A DNA stretch of 64,000 nucleotides from Citrobacter sp. wls619 (GCF_005281345.1 NZ_SZXJ01000101.1:167371-231370), one strand, 5' to 3'. Positions 37,804 to 51,017 are shown, counted from the stretch's first letter. The notes: generated by a model from the sequence alone, not told the origin. A program made the numbers and translations.

Positions 37804-39024
37804 ATGGCAATAAGTGAACCAACCCAGCCAGTGGCTGGCGCGTCAGCGTCGGTTGCTAAAGCACGCACCTCATTTGGCATTTTAGGGGCGATCAGCCTCT
37901 CTCATCTGCTAAACGATATGATCCAATCGCTGATTCTGGCGATTTATCCGCTTTTACAGTCAGAGTTTTCACTGACGTTTATGCAGATCGGGATGATTAC
38001 GCTAACCTTCCAGCTCGCCTCTTCGCTGCTGCAACCGGTTGTCGGCTACTGGACGGACAAATACCCAATGCCATGGTCGCTACCGATTGGAATGTGCTTC
38101 ACGCTGAGTGGGCTTGTGCTACTGGCGATGGCAGGCAGTTTCCATATGGTCTTGCTCGCCGCAGCGCTGGTCGGTACCGGGTCTTCAGTATTCCATCCGG
38201 AATCCTCTCGCGTGGCGCGTATGGCCTCCGGTGGCCGTCATGGGCTGGCTCAATCTATTTTCCAGGTCGGTGGTAACTTCGGTAGTTCTCTGGGGCCACT
38301 ACTGGCCGCTGTCATCATCGCGCCATACGGTAAGGGTAATGTGGCCTGGTTCGTACTGGCGGCCCTGCTGGCGATTGTGGTACTGGCACAGATTAGCCGT
38401 TGGTACGCCGCACAACATCGGATGAGTAAAGGGAAACCAAAGGTCGCCATCGTCAATCCGCTACCACGAAATAAAGTGGTACTGGCGGTGGGGATTCTGC
38501 TGGTGCTGATTTTCTCCAAATACTTCTATATGGCGAGCATCAGTAGCTATTACACCTTTTATCTGATGCAAAAATTCGGATTATCGGTACAAAATGCTCA
38601 GTTCCACCTGTTTGCCTTCCTGTTTGCCGTTGCGGCCGGGACGGTAATTGGTGGGCCATTAGGTGATAAGATTGGCAGAAAATACGTTATTTGGGGCTCT
38701 ATCCTCGGCGTAGCGCCGTTTACCCTCATTTTGCCCTATGCAACCCTTGAATGGACTGGGATTTTAACCGTGATTATTGGTTTTATCCTTGCATCGGCCT
38801 TTTCTGCCATTCTGGTCTACGCGCAGGAGCTGCTTCCGGGCCGTATCGGTATGGTTTCTGGGCTATTTTTCGGTTTTGCCTTCGGCATGGGCGGCTTGGG
38901 TGCCGCGGTATTAGGGCTGATTGCCGACCATACCAGTATCGATTTGGTCTATAAAATATGTGCTTTCCTGCCTCTTCTGGGGATACTGACCATATTCTTA
39001 CCTGATAACCGACATAAAGCCTGA
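37804..39024 (+). CDS. fsr: Fsr, MFS fosmidomycin-resistance efflux pump
   Basis: A 406-residue major-facilitator protein with twelve predicted transmembrane helices. Family features include SLSHLLNDMIQSLILAIYPLL in helix 1 and GGPLGDKIGRKYVIWG between helices 8 and 9. The E. coli homologue exports fosmidomycin and some related compounds when overproduced; the natural substrate is unknown. It is divergent from ushA over 174 AT-rich bases. A hairpin follows the stop. Confidence 0.95.
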   Translation: MAISEPTQPVAGASASVAKARTSFGILGAISLSHLLNDMIQSLILAIYPLLQSEFSLTFMQIGMITLTFQLASSLLQPVVGYWTDKYPMPWSLPIGMCFTLSGLVLLAMAGSFHMVLLAAALVGTGSSVFHPESSRVARMASGGRHGLAQSIFQVGGNFGSSLGPLLAAVIIAPYGKGNVAWFVLAALLAIVVLAQISRWYAAQHRMSKGKPKVAIVNPLPRNKVVLAVGILLVLIFSKYFYMASISSYYTFYLMQKFGLSVQNAQFHLFAFLFAVAAGTVIGGPLGDKIGRKYVIWGSILGVAPFTLILPYATLEWTGILTVIIGFILASAFSAILVYAQELLPGRIGMVSGLFFGFAFGMGGLGAAVLGLIADHTSIDLVYKICAFLPLLGILTIFLPDNRHKA

Positions 39025-39030
39025 TTTTCT

Positions 39031-39057
39031 GACGGCCAAAAGTAAACTTTGGCCGTC
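39031..39057. terminator. Hairpin after fsr
   Basis: GACGGCCAAA (39031-39040) pairs perfectly with TTTGGCCGTC (39048-39057) around a seven-base loop. It lies just after the fsr stop and before the AT-rich ybaL promoter region. The T-run is weak on the plus strand. Confidence 0.55.
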
Positions 39058-39249
39058 ATCACTTACAGTGTCCATCAGCCTTTGCCTCATACATCCCCCC
39101 GTACTTTTCCGATCCGTGCTTTTTTACGCTTAAAATCCTATTTTCATCAAAATTCAATAATTATTCATAAACATAAACATTAAAATTGTCATAAACTATT
39201 ACTCGGAATTTGGGTTTTCAGGATCAACACAGCAACCAAAGGAGACGGA

Positions 39250-40929
39250 ATGCATCACGCCACCCCGCTTATCACCACCATTGTCGGCGGCCTTGTGCTC
39301 GCTTTTATATTAGGCATGATTGCCAATAAACTACGTATTTCTCCTCTGGTGGGATATCTGTTAGCGGGCGTTCTGGCCGGTCCATTTACACCTGGTTTTG
39401 TTGCTGATACCAAGCTTGCCCCTGAACTGGCGGAGCTTGGCGTTATCCTGCTGATGTTCGGCGTGGGGCTGCACTTCTCCTTGAAGGATTTAATGGCGGT
39501 AAAGTCCATCGCCATTCCCGGCGCTATCGCCCAAATCGCCGTGGCGACGCTCCTGGGTATGGCGCTTTCAGCGGTGATGGGCTGGTCGCTGATGGTCGGT
39601 ATCGTCTTTGGGCTGTGTCTTTCAACCGCCAGTACCGTGGTGCTGTTACGTGCGCTTGAAGAACGGCAGCTCATTGATAGCCAGCGCGGGCAAATCGCGA
39701 TTGGCTGGCTGATTGTCGAAGATTTGATGATGGTGCTGACGCTGGTTCTCCTGCCTGCTGTCGCCGGAATGCTGGAAAAAGAAAACGTCGGCTTTACTTC
39801 GCTGGCCGTCGATATGGGCATTACCATCGGCAAGGTCGTAGCATTTATCGCTATTATGATGCTGGTGGGTCGCCGGCTGGTGCCGTGGATTATGGCCCGC
39901 AGCGCCGCAACAGGTTCCCGCGAGCTGTTTACCCTGTCAGTCCTCGCCCTCGCATTAGGTATCGCTTTTGGCGCAGTAGAGCTGTTCGATGTCTCCTTTG
40001 CACTGGGCGCGTTCTTTGCCGGTATGGTGCTGAATGAATCAGAATTGAGCCACCGTGCGGCGCACGATACCCTACCGCTACGCGATGCTTTCGCCGTGCT
40101 GTTCTTTGTTTCCGTCGGGATGCTGTTTGATCCGTTAGTCCTGATCCAGCAGCCGCTGGCCGTGCTGGGCACGCTGGCGATTATTATCTTCGGTAAATCC
40201 GTCGCCGCCTACTTCCTGGTACGCCTGTTTGGGCACTCTCAGCGTACGGCGCTCACCATTGCTACCAGCCTGGCGCAGATTGGTGAATTTGCCTTTATCC
40301 TGGCGGGTCTGGGAATGGCGCTGAACCTGTTACCTCAAGCCGGGCAAAACCTGGTGCTGGCAGGTGCGATTCTCTCCATTATGCTCAACCCGGTACTGTT
40401 TGCTGTATTAGAGAAATACCTCGCCAAAACCGAAACGCTGGAAGAGCAGACGCTGGAAGAGGCCATCGAAGAAGAGAAGCAGATCCCGGTTGATATTTGT
40501 AATCATGCACTGCTGGTCGGTTTTGGTCGTGTCGGCAGCCTGTTGGGTGAAAAGCTGATGGCGGCGGGTATCCCGCTGGTCGTTATTGAAACATCGCGTA
40601 CCCGCGTGGATGAACTGCGTGAGCGCGGGATCCGTGCCGTACTCGGTAATGCGGCTAACGAAGAAATTATGAATCTGGCGCATCTGGATTGCGCACGCTG
40701 GCTGCTGCTGACCATTCCAAATGGTTACGAAGCCGGTGAGATTGTCGCTTGTGCGCGTCAGAAGTGCCCGTCGATTGAGATTATCGCCCGCGCCCATTAT
40801 GACGATGAGGTTGAGTACATCACTGAACGTGGTGCCAATCAGGTGGTGATGGGTGAACGTGAAATTGCCCGGACTATGCTGGAGCTGATTGAAACGCCGC
40901 CTGCAGGTGACGTTGCTACTGCCAGCTAA
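39250..40929 (+). CDS. ybaL: YbaL, putative cation/proton antiporter (CPA2 type) with RCK domain
   Basis: A 559-residue inner-membrane protein. The N-terminal half (about 5-390) has about twelve helices of the Na+/H+ exchanger type related to KefB/KefC, including LMFGVGLHFSLKDL, LCLSTASTVVLLRAL and FAVLFFVSVGMLFDP. After a Glu-rich linker (about 400-415) comes a RCK/TrkA-N domain starting ALLVGFGRVGSLLGEKL. This suggests K+ or Na+ efflux gated by nucleotide, but substrate and regulation are not established. Confidence 0.94.
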   Translation: MHHATPLITTIVGGLVLAFILGMIANKLRISPLVGYLLAGVLAGPFTPGFVADTKLAPELAELGVILLMFGVGLHFSLKDLMAVKSIAIPGAIAQIAVATLLGMALSAVMGWSLMVGIVFGLCLSTASTVVLLRALEERQLIDSQRGQIAIGWLIVEDLMMVLTLVLLPAVAGMLEKENVGFTSLAVDMGITIGKVVAFIAIMMLVGRRLVPWIMARSAATGSRELFTLSVLALALGIAFGAVELFDVSFALGAFFAGMVLNESELSHRAAHDTLPLRDAFAVLFFVSVGMLFDPLVLIQQPLAVLGTLAIIIFGKSVAAYFLVRLFGHSQRTALTIATSLAQIGEFAFILAGLGMALNLLPQAGQNLVLAGAILSIMLNPVLFAVLEKYLAKTETLEEQTLEEAIEEEKQIPVDICNHALLVGFGRVGSLLGEKLMAAGIPLVVIETSRTRVDELRERGIRAVLGNAANEEIMNLAHLDCARWLLLTIPNGYEAGEIVACARQKCPSIEIIARAHYDDEVEYITERGANQVVMGEREIARTMLELIETPPAGDVATAS

Positions 40930-40936
40930 TGTTACA

Positions 40937-40968
40937 GCCGGATAGCGCTATCGCTGCTTATCCGGCAT
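40937..40968. repeat. REP unit between ybaL and gsk
   Basis: GCCGGATAGCG..CTTATCCGGC lies between the convergent stops of ybaL and gsk. Confidence 0.7.
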
Positions 40969-40977
40969 GTGCAAGAT

Positions 40978-42282
40978 TTAACGGTCCCAGTACGACTCCT
41001 CGAGACTGTCTTCACGCTCCGGCAAACCGCGCGTCAGGCGCGGTGAATGCTGGTTCAGCACCTGATAACTCACGCGGTTGGCATATTTACACACCTGGGC
41101 TAAAGATGAATAAGTCAGCCAGGTATATTTGTGCTTACTGGAGTTGGGCACATTGCCGCGGTGATAGCTGTTGGCGGTAATATCATGCAGCAATGCAGCC
41201 AATGCGCCGTCACCCGCACCGTTGGTGTTCATGATTTTTTCCGGCCCGCCCATATATGGCGCGATATGTGAATACACACGCAGCGGATTGGTACAGTCTT
41301 TATGGCGCATTGCGCGGCTGAATTCGTACTGGTTGAATTCAGCAATAGCGCCTGGCAGCAGCGGATGCTGAGTTTTGCGTTTCGCCTCTTCTTCAGTAAA
41401 GCCGGCCATATACAGCCCCACCGGCCCGGCAGTACACAAGACTAAATCCACCCAATCCAGCGCTTTGTCTGACGCCAGCAGCGGATCGTTTTCACCGGTC
41501 AGCGCTTCAGCTTCTTCTTCGTTCATCGCCAGAATAGAGACATTCTCTTTCAGAAATTCCTGCCACCACTGAGGGTTATCCGCAATAACGAATTTGGTCC
41601 CCAGAGTCAGTACCACCGGCACGTTGTGCTTTTTGGCAAATTCAATCGCCTTCATGGTCGCTTCCGGCATCGGTTCGCCCGGCTTACAGCGTACCAGATA
41701 GGAGGTCAGCACCAGCGCGGAAGCCCCGGCAATCACCGATTCAGGGATGCTCTCTGCACGCAACTGGTTCATGTGACCGGGGCTGATGGCAAATGTGCGC
41801 TCGCCGGATTCACCAATCAGCGTAAAGCAGCGGCCAATCGGGCCATCTACACCCTGTAGATAGTTCAAATCGGTGCGGCTGGAGGTGTTACATAAATAGC
41901 GATACGCGTAGCTACCAATTTCGATATTGCTGCACATCACACCCAACAGTACCGAGCGGTCATCAGCCAGCACGGAGTAGTTATGCATGGTGTTACCGAT
42001 AGTGCCACCTGCAAACTGATGGGTGATCAGGTTTTCGCGTACCAGCTCCTGGTAGAGCGCTTCCGCAACATCATCTTCAATCACCAGTGAGTGCCCGGCG
42101 CTTAATCCATAACGTTTTACAAAATCATCATCCACTTTGGCTTCAATATCCACCAGCGTCTGGTCGATACCGACGACCCAGGCCGCGCTGGTCTCATTTT
42201 CAGGCTGAATTTGTTGCAGCAACGGATCGCGCGCGCTGACGGGGAAATAGTGTTTGGATTTACGTTTACCGGGAAATTTCAT
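40978..42282 (-). CDS. gsk: Gsk, inosine-guanosine kinase
   Basis: A 434-residue PfkB/ribokinase-family enzyme phosphorylating inosine and guanosine for purine salvage. The catalytic anion-hole motif is NTNGAGDGALAALLHD near 360, and the N-terminal substrate region has AGGTIGNTMHNYS. Length matches E. coli Gsk. With apt and ushA in the same window it forms a scattered set of nucleotide-salvage genes. It is divergent from aes. Confidence 0.96.
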   Translation of the reverse strand: MKFPGKRKSKHYFPVSARDPLLQQIQPENETSAAWVVGIDQTLVDIEAKVDDDFVKRYGLSAGHSLVIEDDVAEALYQELVRENLITHQFAGGTIGNTMHNYSVLADDRSVLLGVMCSNIEIGSYAYRYLCNTSSRTDLNYLQGVDGPIGRCFTLIGESGERTFAISPGHMNQLRAESIPESVIAGASALVLTSYLVRCKPGEPMPEATMKAIEFAKKHNVPVVLTLGTKFVIADNPQWWQEFLKENVSILAMNEEEAEALTGENDPLLASDKALDWVDLVLCTAGPVGLYMAGFTEEEAKRKTQHPLLPGAIAEFNQYEFSRAMRHKDCTNPLRVYSHIAPYMGGPEKIMNTNGAGDGALAALLHDITANSYHRGNVPNSSKHKYTWLTYSSLAQVCKYANRVSYQVLNQHSPRLTRGLPEREDSLEESYWDR

Positions 42283-42435
42283 GGTCGATTATATGGGTGG
42301 TTAACTGAGCGATGCATGGTAGCACATTACCTGATATGCATGCGATGCGGCGCTAAGTTTCAATATCGGACGGCGGGATCGCAGTTTATCCGGTCTCAGT
42401 TTCTACAATAAATCATCGTCCACAAGGAGCGTTTT

Positions 42436-44363
<1,928 letters not shown>

Positions 44364-44442
44364 TTATCGATTCAAATTGTTGATAATTGTAGCGGAAAAG
44401 CGGGGAAGAAGAACTAATTGCTGTGAGAGGTAAAGTAAGAAT

Positions 44443-44499
44443 ATGCCTGATGGCGCTACGCTTATCAGGCCTACGAGATAATGACAGGCCTGATAAGAG
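44443..44499. repeat. REP pair between adk and hemH
   Basis: GCCTGATGGCGCTACGCTTATCAGGCCTAC is followed by ACAGGCCTGATAAGAG, a BIME of the GCCTGAT subtype in the adk-hemH gap. Confidence 0.75.
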
Positions 44500-44517
44500 A
44501 TTTATTACGCGAAAAAA

Positions 44518-45195
<678 letters not shown>

Positions 45196-45298
45196 TTAAA
45201 AAGCGCTAAACGATACCACCATCACGCAATTGGCTCAAGAAAGACGCCTGACGCTGAAACGGTTAACGGTGGGAAAATTGAAAATAAGAAGAGAAAAT

Positions 45299-45381
45299 GC
45301 CGGATAGCGGTGTAAACACCTTATCCGGCCTACGGTATACGAGATTTTGTGGGCCGGATAAGCGTTAGCGCCATCCGGCAT
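45299..45381. repeat. BIME between htpG and adk
   Basis: Two or three REP arms (GCCGGATAGCGG..TTATCCGGCCTAC and GTGGGCCGGATAAGCG..GCCATCCGGC) lie downstream of htpG. Confidence 0.8.
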
Positions 45382-45399
45382 CACGTAACGCAACCGCTA

Positions 45400-47274
45400 T
45401 CAGGATACCAGCAACTGGTTCATACGACGGATGAACTGGTTCGGATCTTCCAGCGTGCCGCGCTCGGCAAACAGCGCCTGATCCAGCAGCAGCTCAACCC
45501 ACTCTTTAAACTGCGCTTCGTCCTGGGTATCCGCCGTGCGTTTTACCAACACGTGGTCCGGGTTCAGTTCAAAGATGTATTTCACTTCCGGCACAGCCTG
45601 GCCCGCAGCGGCAAACAGCTTCGCCATCTGGGTGCTCATTTCGTCTGCGTCAGTGGTGACAATCGCTGGCGTATCGGTCAGACGGTGCGTCAGACGCACT
45701 TCTTTTACGCGGTCGCCCAGCAGGGTTTTCACGCGCTCAACGAACGGCGTCAGCGCTTTTTCCGCTTCTTTTGCCGAGTCATCAACGTCATCTGCCAGCT
45801 TGTCGATAGACTCGTCAGCTTTGGCTACAGACTGGAATGCCTTACCGTCGAACTCGGTCAGGTAGTTCATCATCCACTCATCGATGCGGTCAGAAAGCAG
45901 CAGCACTTCGATGCCTTTCTTACGCAGCAGTTCGAGGTGTGGGCTGCTCTTCGCCGCCGCATAGCTGTCTGCAGTAATGTAGTAGATCTTCTCCTGCCCT
46001 TCTTTCATCCGTGAGACATAGTCTTCCAGCGACACGGTCTGTGCGGAAGAATCTGTGTGCGTAGACGCGAAGCGCATCAGCTTAGCGATGGTTTCCTGGT
46101 TAGCGTGATCTTCCGCCGGCCCTTCTTTCAGCACCAGGCCAAACTGTTTCCAGAAGGTCTGGTATTTTTCAGCGTCATCTTTCGCCAGTTTTTCCAGCAT
46201 CTGCAATACGCGTTTGGTCAGCGCGCTGCGCAGGTTACGGGTGACGGTGCTGTCCTGCAGGATCTCACGAGACACGTTCAGCGGCAGATCGTTGGAATCT
46301 ATCAGACCGCGCACAAAGCGCAGGTAGTTCGGCATGAACTGCTCGGCGTCGTCCATGATGAACACACGCTGGACGTACAGTTTCAGGCCATGCTTGTGAT
46401 CGCGGTTCCACATATCCCACGGGGCCTGGGACGGGATGTACAGCAGGCTGGTGTATTCCTGCTTACCTTCCACACGGTTGTGGCTCCAGGTCAGCGGATC
46501 GGTGAAGTCGTGCGCGATATGCTTGTAGAATTCGTTGTATTCGTCGTCTTTGATTTCTGACTTGTTACGCGTCCACAGCGCCTGTGCCTTGTTGATTTTC
46601 TCCCAGGAAACCACGGTCTCGCCGTCTTTCTCTTCGGATTTTTCGATCTCTACCGGCAGCGCAATATGGTCGGAATATTTGCTGATGATGGAACGCACGC
46701 GCCAGTCATCCAGGAACTCGTCTTCGCCTTCGCGCAGATGCAGAGTAATTTCGGTACCACGATCCTCTTTGGTAATGTCGGCAACGGTGTATTCACCTTC
46801 GCCCGCAGATTCCCAGAACACACCGTTTTCAGGCTTATCACCCGCCGCACGGGTACGCACAGTGACTTTATCCGCCACAATAAATGCGGAGTAGAAGCCT
46901 ACCCCGAACTGGCCGATCAACTGGCTGTCTTTCGCCTGATCGGAGCCCATGGATTCGAGGAAAGATTTGGTACCGGATTTCGCAATGGTCCCCAGATGAT
47001 CGATAACGTCATCACGGTTCATCCCCACGCCGTTATCAGCAATGGTCAACGTACGCTTATCTTTATCGAAGGAAACACGTACACGCAGCTCACCATCACC
47101 TTCATACAGGTCCGGATTAGACAGGGCGCGGAAACGCAGCTTGTCTGCCGCATCCGAGGCGTTAGAGATAAGCTCACGCAGGAAGATTTCTTTATTGGAA
47201 TACAGAGAATGGATCATCAGGTGCAGAAGCTGTTTTACTTCTGACTGAAAACCACGAGTTTCTTGTCCTTTCAT
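45400..47274 (-). CDS. htpG: HtpG, Hsp90 chaperone
   Basis: A 624-residue bacterial Hsp90. The N-terminal GHKL ATPase domain shows [17 protein letters not shown] (about 25-41), IADNGVGM and [12 protein letters not shown]. The middle domain has [18 protein letters not shown] with the catalytic Arg region, and a C-terminal dimerisation domain follows. It remodels client proteins with DnaK. A sigma-32 promoter lies immediately upstream. Confidence 0.98.
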   Translation of the reverse strand: MKGQETRGFQSEVKQLLHLMIHSLYSNKEIFLRELISNASDAADKLRFRALSNPDLYEGDGELRVRVSFDKDKRTLTIADNGVGMNRDDVIDHLGTIAKSGTKSFLESMGSDQAKDSQLIGQFGVGFYSAFIVADKVTVRTRAAGDKPENGVFWESAGEGEYTVADITKEDRGTEITLHLREGEDEFLDDWRVRSIISKYSDHIALPVEIEKSEEKDGETVVSWEKINKAQALWTRNKSEIKDDEYNEFYKHIAHDFTDPLTWSHNRVEGKQEYTSLLYIPSQAPWDMWNRDHKHGLKLYVQRVFIMDDAEQFMPNYLRFVRGLIDSNDLPLNVSREILQDSTVTRNLRSALTKRVLQMLEKLAKDDAEKYQTFWKQFGLVLKEGPAEDHANQETIAKLMRFASTHTDSSAQTVSLEDYVSRMKEGQEKIYYITADSYAAAKSSPHLELLRKKGIEVLLLSDRIDEWMMNYLTEFDGKAFQSVAKADESIDKLADDVDDSAKEAEKALTPFVERVKTLLGDRVKEVRLTHRLTDTPAIVTTDADEMSTQMAKLFAAAGQAVPEVKYIFELNPDHVLVKRTADTQDEAQFKEWVELLLDQALFAERGTLEDPNQFIRRMNQLLVS

Positions 47275-47325
47275 GTAGATCTACCTCAACAATGCCATTT
47301 TTAATGGTAAAAACACGTTGAGGGT

Positions 47326-47355
47326 GAAATGGGGACAAGCGGGTAGGATTTCAAG
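47326..47355 (-). promoter_or_regulatory. Sigma-32 (heat-shock) promoter of htpG
   Basis: On the minus strand CTTGAAA (-35, 47349-47355) and CCCCATTTC (-10, 47326-47334) are separated by 14 bases. This is the RpoH consensus and resembles the E. coli htpG promoter. It lies within the space after recR. Confidence 0.9.
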
Positions 47356-47379
47356 CGGAAGCCGCCGTCGCGGCCTCCG
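47356..47379 (-). terminator. Stem-loop after recR, adjoining the htpG promoter
   Basis: The minus strand reads CGGAGGCCGC then a four-base loop then GCGGCTTCCG, pairing throughout except one G-T. It falls between the recR stop and the htpG -35 box, so it may reduce read-through from dnaX-ybaB-recR. There is no T-run after it. Confidence 0.45.
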
Positions 47380-47384
47380 TTTGT

Positions 47385-47989
47385 TCAGAATTTAATCTTG
47401 TGCCGTCCTGCCAGAGAGTGCGACAGTGTCGTACCGTCAACCATTTCCAGCTCGCCGCCTACCGGTACGCCATGAGCGATACGGCTGGCTTCAACGCCAT
47501 ATTGCATACAAAGCTCAGCAATATAGTTGGCGGTTGCCTCTCCTTCGACCGTGGGATTGGTCGCCAGGATCAGTTCGTTGATGTGTTCAGACGCCAGTCG
47601 CTGCTCCAGGCGATCGAGTCCGATATCATCAGGTCCGATGCCATCCAGCGGCGACAGGTGTCCCATCAGCACAAAGTAACGTCCGGAAAACTGCCCGGTT
47701 TGCTCAATGGCGTAGATGTCCGCCGGACTCTCCACCACGCAAATCTGACCATTTTCCTGGCGACGCGGGTTCGAGCAGATGTTGCAGACGTCTTGCTCCG
47801 TGAAGGTGCGGCAATCGGCACAGTGGCCGATTTCCGACATCGCTTTCGTTAACGCCTGCGCCAGACGCATCCCGCCGCTGCGATCGCGCTGCAGGAGCGT
47901 GAACGCCATGCGCTGCGCCGACTTCGGACCTACGCCCGGCAGACAGCGCAATGCTTCCATCAGCTGAGTTAACAGCGGGCTGGTTTGCA

Positions 47990-47990
<1 letters not shown>
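47385..47990 (-). CDS. recR: RecR, recombination mediator
   Basis: A 201-residue protein acting with RecF and RecO to load RecA on gapped DNA. It has an N-terminal helix-hairpin-helix ([16 protein letters not shown]), a zinc finger with Cys57, Cys60, Cys69 and Cys72, and a Toprim domain ([14 protein letters not shown], then [16 protein letters not shown]). Its start overlaps the ybaB stop by one base, forming the conserved dnaX-ybaB-recR cluster. Confidence 0.97.
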
Positions 47991-48334
<344 letters not shown>

Positions 48335-48376
48335 TCACGTTAAGGGATGACGACCGTCAAACCATTAGGCTCACGA

Positions 48377-50305
48377 TCAAATGGGGCGAATACTCTCTTC
48401 GTCCAGCTCCGCATCGAAAAAACGACGCAGCGTCTGGATGTTATTATCCGCAATAATCGACTCACGCGCCTGCGCGAGTTTCTCTTCGTAAATGGCCTGA
48501 CGCCACTCCAGCGGCGTACGCACCGCTGGATTATCATCTTCAACGATGGTCAATTCAACCGTTGACCCCGTTAAGGAACTCAGTGCTTCAGCCAGTTTTT
48601 GCTGCGCGCCGCTGGAATTAAGGTGTCGCTGCGTGGAACGCAGGTGCAGGCAAACCACGTTGCCATTCTCTTCTTTCCAGGCATTAAGCGCCACCTGCTC
48701 CACCAGTTTAGGCAGCGAGAGGTGGCTCACCTGGGCGGCCCACGGGTCGCGTTCAATAGCTTCAGCCGCAAGCTTTGCCGCCAGTTCCGGCGTTTTTTCA
48801 TGCTCAAGCGCTTTTTTCAGGGCTTTTGGCGTGGCGACGACTTCTTTGACTTCTGCAACCGGATTGGTCGCTTTCCAGCGATACGCTTCTTTCTTCGCCG
48901 GTGCTTTTTCCAGCGCAGAGACCGCCGGACGCGCCTGAACACGTTCCGACACCGAAGCCAGTCTTTCCAGCGCAGCATTATTCACCGGCCGCGCGCGGGA
49001 AGCGGCTGCCGGTTCACTCTTTTTTGCTTTGGTTGCTCCCTGAGCGCGTTGCAGCTGACTGCGCGCCGCCAGCACCTGGCTGGTGGCATCGGAGAGCGGC
49101 ACATTCTGTTGCTGCTGAGCAGGCGCAGCCTGCTGCTGCACCTGAGTCGGGGTCATCACCGCAGTGGGTGCGACCGGGGCAAACGACTGTCGTGGAACTT
49201 CAGGTTCCGGGAGCGGCATGCGCGGATGAAAAGCCAGCGCACGCAGCAGCGTCATTTCGACGCCCATTCGCCTGTCCGGCGCATACGGCAGTTCTTTGCG
49301 CCCGATTAACAAAGTCTGATAGTAAAGCTGCACATCGGTTGGCGGAACAATTCGCGCCAGTTCACGCATACGCTGTTCAATGGCGGCCATATCGCTGCCG
49401 AGCGCGGCGGGTGAAAGTTGAACCATGGCAATACGATGCAGCAGGGCCGACATCTCAACCAGCAACGCTTCCCATTCAATACCGCGCGCGGCGGCGTCGT
49501 TCACCAGCGTCATAACGCGTTCGCCATCCGCAGCGACAACCGCCTCAACGAGCGACAGCGCCTGATCGTCATCCAGCGTACCGAGCATGGTGCTGACCGC
49601 GTCGGTCGACACCTGACCATCGCCGCTGGCGATCGCCTGATCGGTCAGGCTCAGCGCATCGCGCAGGCTGCCGTCCGCGGCGCGAGCCAGCAGTTGCAGT
49701 GCACGAGGCTCATGGGCGATATGCTCTTCTTTGAGGATATGCTCAAGCTGATGGCGAATCTGCTCAACATCCAACGCCTTAAGGTGGAATTGCAGACAGC
49801 GCGACAGGATAGTCACCGGCAGCTTCTGCGGATCGGTAGTCGCCAGCAAGAACTTAACGTGTGCGGGCGGCTCTTCGAGCGTTTTCAGTAAAGCGTTAAA
49901 ACTGTGGCGCGACAGCATGTGCACTTCGTCGATCAAGTAGACCTTAAAGCGACCACGCGCTGGCGCATACTGGACGTTATCCAGCAGATCGCGGGTGTCC
50001 TCGACTTTGGTGCGCGACGCAGCATCTATCTCAATCAGATCGACAAAACGCCCCTGCTCGATTTCGCGACAGTTATCGCACACGCCGCACGGCGTGGCGG
50101 TGATGCCGGTTTCACAGTTTAATCCCTTCGCCAGCAAGCGGGCGATAGAGGTTTTCCCGACGCCACGGGTGCCGGAAAACAAATAAGCATGATGAATACG
50201 CCCTAGCGACAAGCCGTTCGCCAGTGCCGTCAGCACATGTTCCTGGCCGACGACGTCAGCAAAGGTTTGTGGGCGCCATTTTCGGGCTAAGACCTGATAA
50301 CTCAT
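48377..50305 (-). CDS. dnaX: DnaX, DNA polymerase III tau subunit
   Basis: A 642-residue clamp-loader ATPase. Walker A GTRGVGKTS spans about 45-53. Zinc ligands are Cys64, Cys73, Cys76 and Cys79. Next come a DEVHML Walker B and the SRC sensor motif (LSRCLQF). After a Pro/Gln-rich linker (about 370-430), the tau-specific C-terminal domains bind DnaB helicase and the polymerase core. A frameshift site at codons 428-429 gives the shorter gamma form. Confidence 0.98.
   Translation of the reverse strand: MSYQVLARKWRPQTFADVVGQEHVLTALANGLSLGRIHHAYLFSGTRGVGKTSIARLLAKGLNCETGITATPCGVCDNCREIEQGRFVDLIEIDAASRTKVEDTRDLLDNVQYAPARGRFKVYLIDEVHMLSRHSFNALLKTLEEPPAHVKFLLATTDPQKLPVTILSRCLQFHLKALDVEQIRHQLEHILKEEHIAHEPRALQLLARAADGSLRDALSLTDQAIASGDGQVSTDAVSTMLGTLDDDQALSLVEAVVAADGERVMTLVNDAAARGIEWEALLVEMSALLHRIAMVQLSPAALGSDMAAIEQRMRELARIVPPTDVQLYYQTLLIGRKELPYAPDRRMGVEMTLLRALAFHPRMPLPEPEVPRQSFAPVAPTAVMTPTQVQQQAAPAQQQQNVPLSDATSQVLAARSQLQRAQGATKAKKSEPAAASRARPVNNAALERLASVSERVQARPAVSALEKAPAKKEAYRWKATNPVAEVKEVVATPKALKKALEHEKTPELAAKLAAEAIERDPWAAQVSHLSLPKLVEQVALNAWKEENGNVVCLHLRSTQRHLNSSGAQQKLAEALSSLTGSTVELTIVEDDNPAVRTPLEWRQAIYEEKLAQARESIIADNNIQTLRRFFDAELDEESIRPI
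49014..50305 (-). CDS. dnaX: DnaX gamma subunit, made by -1 programmed frameshift
   Basis: On the minus strand the slip site A-AAA-AAG (49025-49019) follows Ala427. A one-base slip reads GAG and then TGA (49016-49014), giving a 430-residue gamma protein. The upstream AGGGAG Shine-Dalgarno-like element and a GC-rich stem downstream (CCGGCAGCCGC..GCGGCCGG) are both in place, matching the E. coli mechanism. Confidence 0.9.
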
Positions 50306-50354
50306 TGGCAGGCTCTGAAAGGCTGGAGGGTGGATTCACAGGGGGATAATGCTA

Positions 50355-50385
50355 ACACAACCTCGCAGCGACGGCGAGGTTGTGT
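50355..50385 (-). terminator. Hairpin between apt and dnaX
   Basis: ACACAACCTCGC (50355-50366) pairs perfectly with GCGAGGTTGTGT (50374-50385), a 12-bp stem with a seven-base loop. On the minus strand it is followed by a modest T-containing stretch. It probably ends or weakens apt transcription before dnaX. Confidence 0.6.
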
Positions 50386-50424
50386 GTCTCGGTATTCATT
50401 CAGCCGGGATAAGATAGCCCTAAA

Positions 50425-50976
50425 TTAGTGGCCCGGGAATGGAACCAGGCTATAACAGGTCAGCCCCTGTTTTTCCAGACGCTGTTCGCCGCCCAGATCG
50501 AACAGGTTAATGATAAAAGCGGCATCGGTCACTTCGCCGCCCAGACGACGGATCAGCTTCACGGTCGCTTCAATCGTGCCACCGGTTGCCAGCAGGTCGT
50601 CGACGACCAGAACTTTGTCGCCCGGTTTGATGGCATCAACGTGGATTTCCAGCTGATCGGTGCCGTATTCCAGCTCATAGCTCTCAGCAATGACTTCACG
50701 CGGAAGCTTACGCGGTTTACGCACGGGAACGAACCCGACGCCCAGACCCAACGCAACCGGTGCGCCAAACAGGAAGCCACGCGCTTCAGTGCCGACCACT
50801 TTGGTAATACCGGCATTTTTGTAACGCTCAACCAGCAATTCGATGCTGAGCGCATACGCTTTCGGGTCTTCCAGCAAACTGGTGACATCACGGAAAAGAA
50901 TGCCCGGTTTCGGGTAGTCATGGATGCTTTTGATGCTATTTTTGAGAAACTCAAGCTGCTGTGCAGTCGCGGTCAT
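50425..50976 (-). CDS. apt: Apt, adenine phosphoribosyltransferase
   Basis: A 183-residue type I phosphoribosyltransferase making AMP from adenine and PRPP. The PRPP loop [13 protein letters not shown] is near 123-135, and the adenine-side [12 protein letters not shown] and a flexible [12 protein letters not shown] loop are present. It acts in purine salvage. An ERIC element lies upstream between apt and ybaN. Confidence 0.97.
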   Translation of the reverse strand: MTATAQQLEFLKNSIKSIHDYPKPGILFRDVTSLLEDPKAYALSIELLVERYKNAGITKVVGTEARGFLFGAPVALGLGVGFVPVRKPRKLPREVIAESYELEYGTDQLEIHVDAIKPGDKVLVVDDLLATGGTIEATVKLIRRLGGEVTDAAFIINLFDLGGEQRLEKQGLTCYSLVPFPGH

Positions 50977-51017
50977 AAGTTTGTGCCTGATTAATACAGT
51001 ATTACTTCACGGCGCAC

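Noticed and set aside
39255-40172. 305-codon minus-strand open frame across ybaL
   Set aside because: Low-complexity Ser/Thr/Arg/Pro composition typical of antisense to a membrane protein; ybaL is clearly the gene.
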